A stretch of 29,125 bases of DNA from a virus: the IMG/VR virus record IMGVR_UViG_3300025000_000339, positions 1-29,125 of that record; one strand, written 5' to 3'. The position numbers and the translations under genes were made by a program. This document shows positions 26,512 through 29,125 of this stretch, piece by piece (the first letter of the stretch is position 1; each line of letters opens with the position of its first letter). Under the pieces are notes generated by a model, which made no database searches, had not been told where the DNA came from, and saw only the letters and a program-made list of their open reading frames with translations.

Positions 26512-26530
26512 ATTTTCACCTCCAATACAA

Positions 26531-26560
26531 TACAAAAGAGAGAAGAAATTAAATCTTCTC
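26531..26560 (-). terminator. Weak terminator after the tail accessory gene
   Basis: GAGAAGA (26540-26546) pairs with TCTTCTC (26554-26560) around 7 bases; a CTCTTTTG tail follows on the minus strand. Confidence 0.55.
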
Positions 26561-26614
26561 CCTCGGTTCTCTCAATTAATCTACAAATTATTATTTCCTG
26601 ATTATTGCTTATTT

Positions 26615-27163
26615 CTACCACACGAACGAATTTACCAACTCTATCGAATTTACACTATTGTCTAGAATCTGAGCCTTCATCCCAAAATATCTATACAAAT
26701 TACTCTCCATAAATGCTTTCCCATCTAAATATAATTGTATGAAATTTTCTCTATTATGTACTAATATCCCAGAATCGACTGTCGGCCAAGGAATTTCTAT
26801 TATATCAGAAGAAATACTAATTGCTCCAATTGCTAATCCAAAATTCCTCTGATATTCTTCGTCAAATTTATAAGTATGATTTTCGCCTAAACAATTACTT
26901 ACAAAACCCCCTAATATAGTTTGATTGCAAAGAGTGTTCAATTCTGATATCTTGGCATCTTTAGCATTCTTCAGTTCTACTTCTGGGTCAAATACTTTCC
27001 CCTCAACCCACTTTAATTCAATAAAATCCCACTTAGGCAAATACTTCCCTACCAATCCATCCTCCACATCAATACAATCCTTTGGGATTTCTAGTTCCTC
27101 ATCAAGTAAAATATCTTCGACAAAATATCCATCTTGGTCTATTCGCATTACTTTAATTAACAT
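26615..27163 (-). CDS. DUF4376-like tail fibre accessory protein
   Basis: 182 residues; GAGGTGAGG precedes the ATG. An N-terminal beta part (MRIDQDGYFVEDILL...PKWDFIELKWVEG) is followed by a helix (ELKNAKDAKISELNTLCNQT) and a DUF4376-type region (HTYKFDEEYQRNFGLAIGAI...NRENFIQLYLDG). Proteins of this type are usually encoded next to tail fibres, as here (18 bases after the fibre gene), and are thought to be tail-tip or fibre assembly factors. Confidence 0.7.
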   Translation of the reverse strand: MLIKVMRIDQDGYFVEDILLDEELEIPKDCIDVEDGLVGKYLPKWDFIELKWVEGKVFDPEVELKNAKDAKISELNTLCNQTILGGFVSNCLGENHTYKFDEEYQRNFGLAIGAISISSDIIEIPWPTVDSGILVHNRENFIQLYLDGKAFMESNLYRYFGMKAQILDNSVNSIELVNSFVW

Positions 27164-27181
27164 TATTATTCCTCACCTCTC

Positions 27182-29125
27182 TTATTGTTCTGCTCTGAAT
27201 GAAAAAGATATACTGACCCACGCATTTCCTGCATATGAAGGTATATACACTCCACCAGAAGGTAGTATAGACAGAAGAGTTGCTATATAAGAAGGTACTG
27301 TATTAGCAGAAACCGAAGGTTCATTATGCTGTTTTAGTGGTCTATAGCCTTTAGGAAGAATGAAACATACTCCACCCACAGTACCAGACTTAATGTATCC
27401 TGTAACTCTAACTAATCCAAATTCATCCTTATAATAATTTGCAAAATCAAACACCGAAGTGTCAAAATTCACCCACCCATTTAACAAAGTAGGGGTAATC
27501 CAATTAGGTTGCTGCCTATTCGCCTTTTGAGCCTCAACAACACTAACCCTAGTCTCAACATCCTCAACCTTGCCCACAATACTCTGCAAAACAGTATGAT
27601 CATTAGTGTCATAACTTCCACTTACATCTGCCACATTTGTGGTGTAAAGGTATTTATCTAAGACTTCGTAGGTCACTGAGTAGGATGCTGTTGGGTCATA
27701 AAGGGTAGGGATTATTATTGCTCTCATTTTACCATAGGAGAATACAGAATCAATTTGCCAACTAGGGTCTAATATGTCGTTCTTGTACACACCATATATT
27801 ATATTCGTCCTGTTTTTTAGATAAGATGATGTGTACGCAATATCATTTATTAGATAATAAGTTGAACCATTATAATACGGTATCACACTCTCCCTAACAA
27901 TAACCCCTTCGCCTAACTCAACCTGATTAGCACCTTCAATAAGTGCTAAACTTCCTTCTGGTTGAATTATTTCTGTGGTTGGTGTAGCTAAGGTGTAGTG
28001 GAGTTGATAATAATCATAAACTTTATTTGTAATATCACTAGATGGAGTAGTTGGGCAAACGGTTACCGATCCAGTATTGCTAGTAGCACTCCAAGCCGTC
28101 CACGTTTTAGTTCCTGTGCCATCGTAAACTGTGCCAAATGTGCCATTGTTCATTTTGTACCCATAAAAGTACGCTTTCATCTCATCTGACGTTGGGATAA
28201 TAGAATCTCCCCAACCTGAGTCTGCGGAGGAAATCCATATTTCTACAACTGTTGAACTAAACCATACAACATCGCCAGAACTATCACCAGTTGAATATGG
28301 TTTAATAATCTTACCATCATATTTTACGATATTGGGAGCTAGTGCATTTGAAGCAACAGGAAGAGTAAGGACTATTTTTTTTACACCCGTTATCGTTCCG
28401 CTGTAGGTATACCCTAAACTACCATCCAACACAACATCCTGAATCTTCTTAGTCTTAACCGTCTGCCCATCAATTTCCTGTAATGTCTCACCATCAGCAA
28501 GTTTACAAGGGAAGTATTTATAGGATGGATTAGCGGGTTCAAATGGTAGTGCTGTTGATCCGAGGTTTAGCATGGGGTTGGTATATAGGTAAGTTCCTGC
28601 TACAGTGGAATAAAAACTAATTAATATAACTACGGTGCCTGTTGGGGTATTGGATATTCCGTTTATTGGCCCATAGCCTAAAGTCGTCCCACTAGAGTTA
28701 ATAAATGCTACTTGTGCACCTGCGTTAGTAGGTAAGTTAAAAGATAAATAATATGCAGTATTTTGTATTGCTGGTACACGTACACTGGTGACTATAGCTC
28801 CACCTGTTGAGACAATCTGTAATGTGTATGGACTTATAATAGTGGCATTACTACCGACACTCCACTGACTAAAAGGTGGCAAATGATTTATACCTGCAAC
28901 AGTAACCATAGGATTCTGCAATACTTGATAAGAATCTACATAAGGATATTTCTCTGCTAATTTATCACCTGTGTATTCTGGGTCAACATCTATGAGGTTG
29001 TAGATTGCTTGGTCTATTGGGTATAGACGGATACCGTCTACGTAAGCGTATTGACCAGAAGTTCCGTTTACTGCGACAGCGAGATAATTTCCAGATCCTA
29101 AATCAGAAGGTTGTATTTTCACATA
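27182..29125 (-). CDS. Phage tail fibre / receptor-binding protein, 5' end outside the window
   Basis: The frame is open to the window edge; the GTG at 29122 is not a reliable start. At least 647 residues are present. The sequence is beta-rich with many Ser/Thr/Gly/Tyr, split into modules: a sugar-binding-like stretch near the N-terminus, a linker (FPCKLADGETLQEIDGQT), a central beta domain (YGYKMNNGTFGTVYDGTGTK), a short coiled coil (SIVGKVEDVETRVSVVEAQK) and a C-terminal fibre-tip-like domain (FILPKGYRPLKQHN...AWVSISFSFRAE). This is the plan of Bacillota tail fibres. Its composition is richer in GC than the left part of the window. The DUF4376-like gene follows directly. Confidence 0.85.
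   Translation of the reverse strand, partial: YVKIQPSDLGSGNYLAVAVNGTSGQYAYVDGIRLYPIDQAIYNLIDVDPEYTGDKLAEKYPYVDSYQVLQNPMVTVAGINHLPPFSQWSVGSNATIISPYTLQIVSTGGAIVTSVRVPAIQNTAYYLSFNLPTNAGAQVAFINSSGTTLGYGPINGISNTPTGTVVILISFYSTVAGTYLYTNPMLNLGSTALPFEPANPSYKYFPCKLADGETLQEIDGQTVKTKKIQDVVLDGSLGYTYSGTITGVKKIVLTLPVASNALAPNIVKYDGKIIKPYSTGDSSGDVVWFSSTVVEIWISSADSGWGDSIIPTSDEMKAYFYGYKMNNGTFGTVYDGTGTKTWTAWSATSNTGSVTVCPTTPSSDITNKVYDYYQLHYTLATPTTEIIQPEGSLALIEGANQVELGEGVIVRESVIPYYNGSTYYLINDIAYTSSYLKNRTNIIYGVYKNDILDPSWQIDSVFSYGKMRAIIIPTLYDPTASYSVTYEVLDKYLYTTNVADVSGSYDTNDHTVLQSIVGKVEDVETRVSVVEAQKANRQQPNWITPTLLNGWVNFDTSVFDFANYYKDEFGLVRVTGYIKSGTVGGVCFILPKGYRPLKQHNEPSVSANTVPSYIATLLSILPSGGVYIPSYAGNAWVSISFSFRAEQ

Noticed and set aside
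1-29125. tRNA or rRNA genes and insertion sequences
   Set aside because: No cloverleaf-like sequence, rRNA segment or transposase was recognised on reading both strands by eye.

Overview
The window is AT-rich (roughly 30% GC by eye) DNA with AGGAGG-type ribosome binding sites, ATG/GTG/TTG starts, sigma-A-like promoters and U-tailed hairpin terminators. This points to a low-GC Bacillota host, probably a member of the Bacillales. No chromosomal housekeeping gene is visible. The content is that of a large phage, a prophage or a phage-plasmid: a tail fibre, a lysis cassette, a primase, many tiny uncharacterised genes and a heavy load of homing-type nucleases, together with a VirB4-type conjugation-like module. 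The host and the phage-plasmid label are inferences.

Left part (1-6138). This holds a small winged-helix gene, a frameshifted zinc-ribbon gene and a 28-residue hydrophobic peptide gene on the minus strand with a structured leader. A plus-strand operon follows: two small membrane proteins, a VirB4/TraE-like ATPase and a membrane-anchored M23 peptidase. This looks like a minimal envelope-spanning, secretion-like machine. A separately promoted DGQHR (ParB/DndB-fold) protein closes the plus-strand block at a strong bidirectional terminator.

Middle (6139-20760). A 740-residue PD-(D/E)XK nuclease with four NUMOD1 repeats (minus) is divergent from a zinc-ribbon/HTH regulator (plus). The 430 bp between them carries a probable small RNA and several hairpins. 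A long minus-strand array of small unknown genes follows. It is interrupted by an HNH/GIY-YIG nuclease pair with overlapping frames, an archaeo-eukaryotic-type primase, and an antirepressor-like/nuclease fusion. Several members of the array are broken by single-base frameshifts or in-frame amber codons. One intergenic region (20480-20658) carries three long interleaved inverted repeats that could fold as a pseudoknot.

Right part (20750-29125, all minus). This is the phage late region, read right to left. It contains a tail fibre (cut by the window edge), a DUF4376-like tail accessory protein, a papain-like YiiX hydrolase, a small membrane protein, a subtilisin-SPOR protease, an N-acetylmuramoyl-L-alanine amidase with an internal start that should also make a free wall-binding domain, an XhlA-like protein and a holin. 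A zinc-repeat nuclease has entered next to the amidase. The amidase, protease, XhlA-like protein and holin form a plausible lysis set.

The best candidates for something new are the interleaved-repeat leader (20480-20658), the small-peptide locus (631-845), the compact VirB4/M23 operon, the two predicted small RNAs (8584-8702 plus, 17117-17216 minus), and the protease-SPOR/amidase lysis arrangement.
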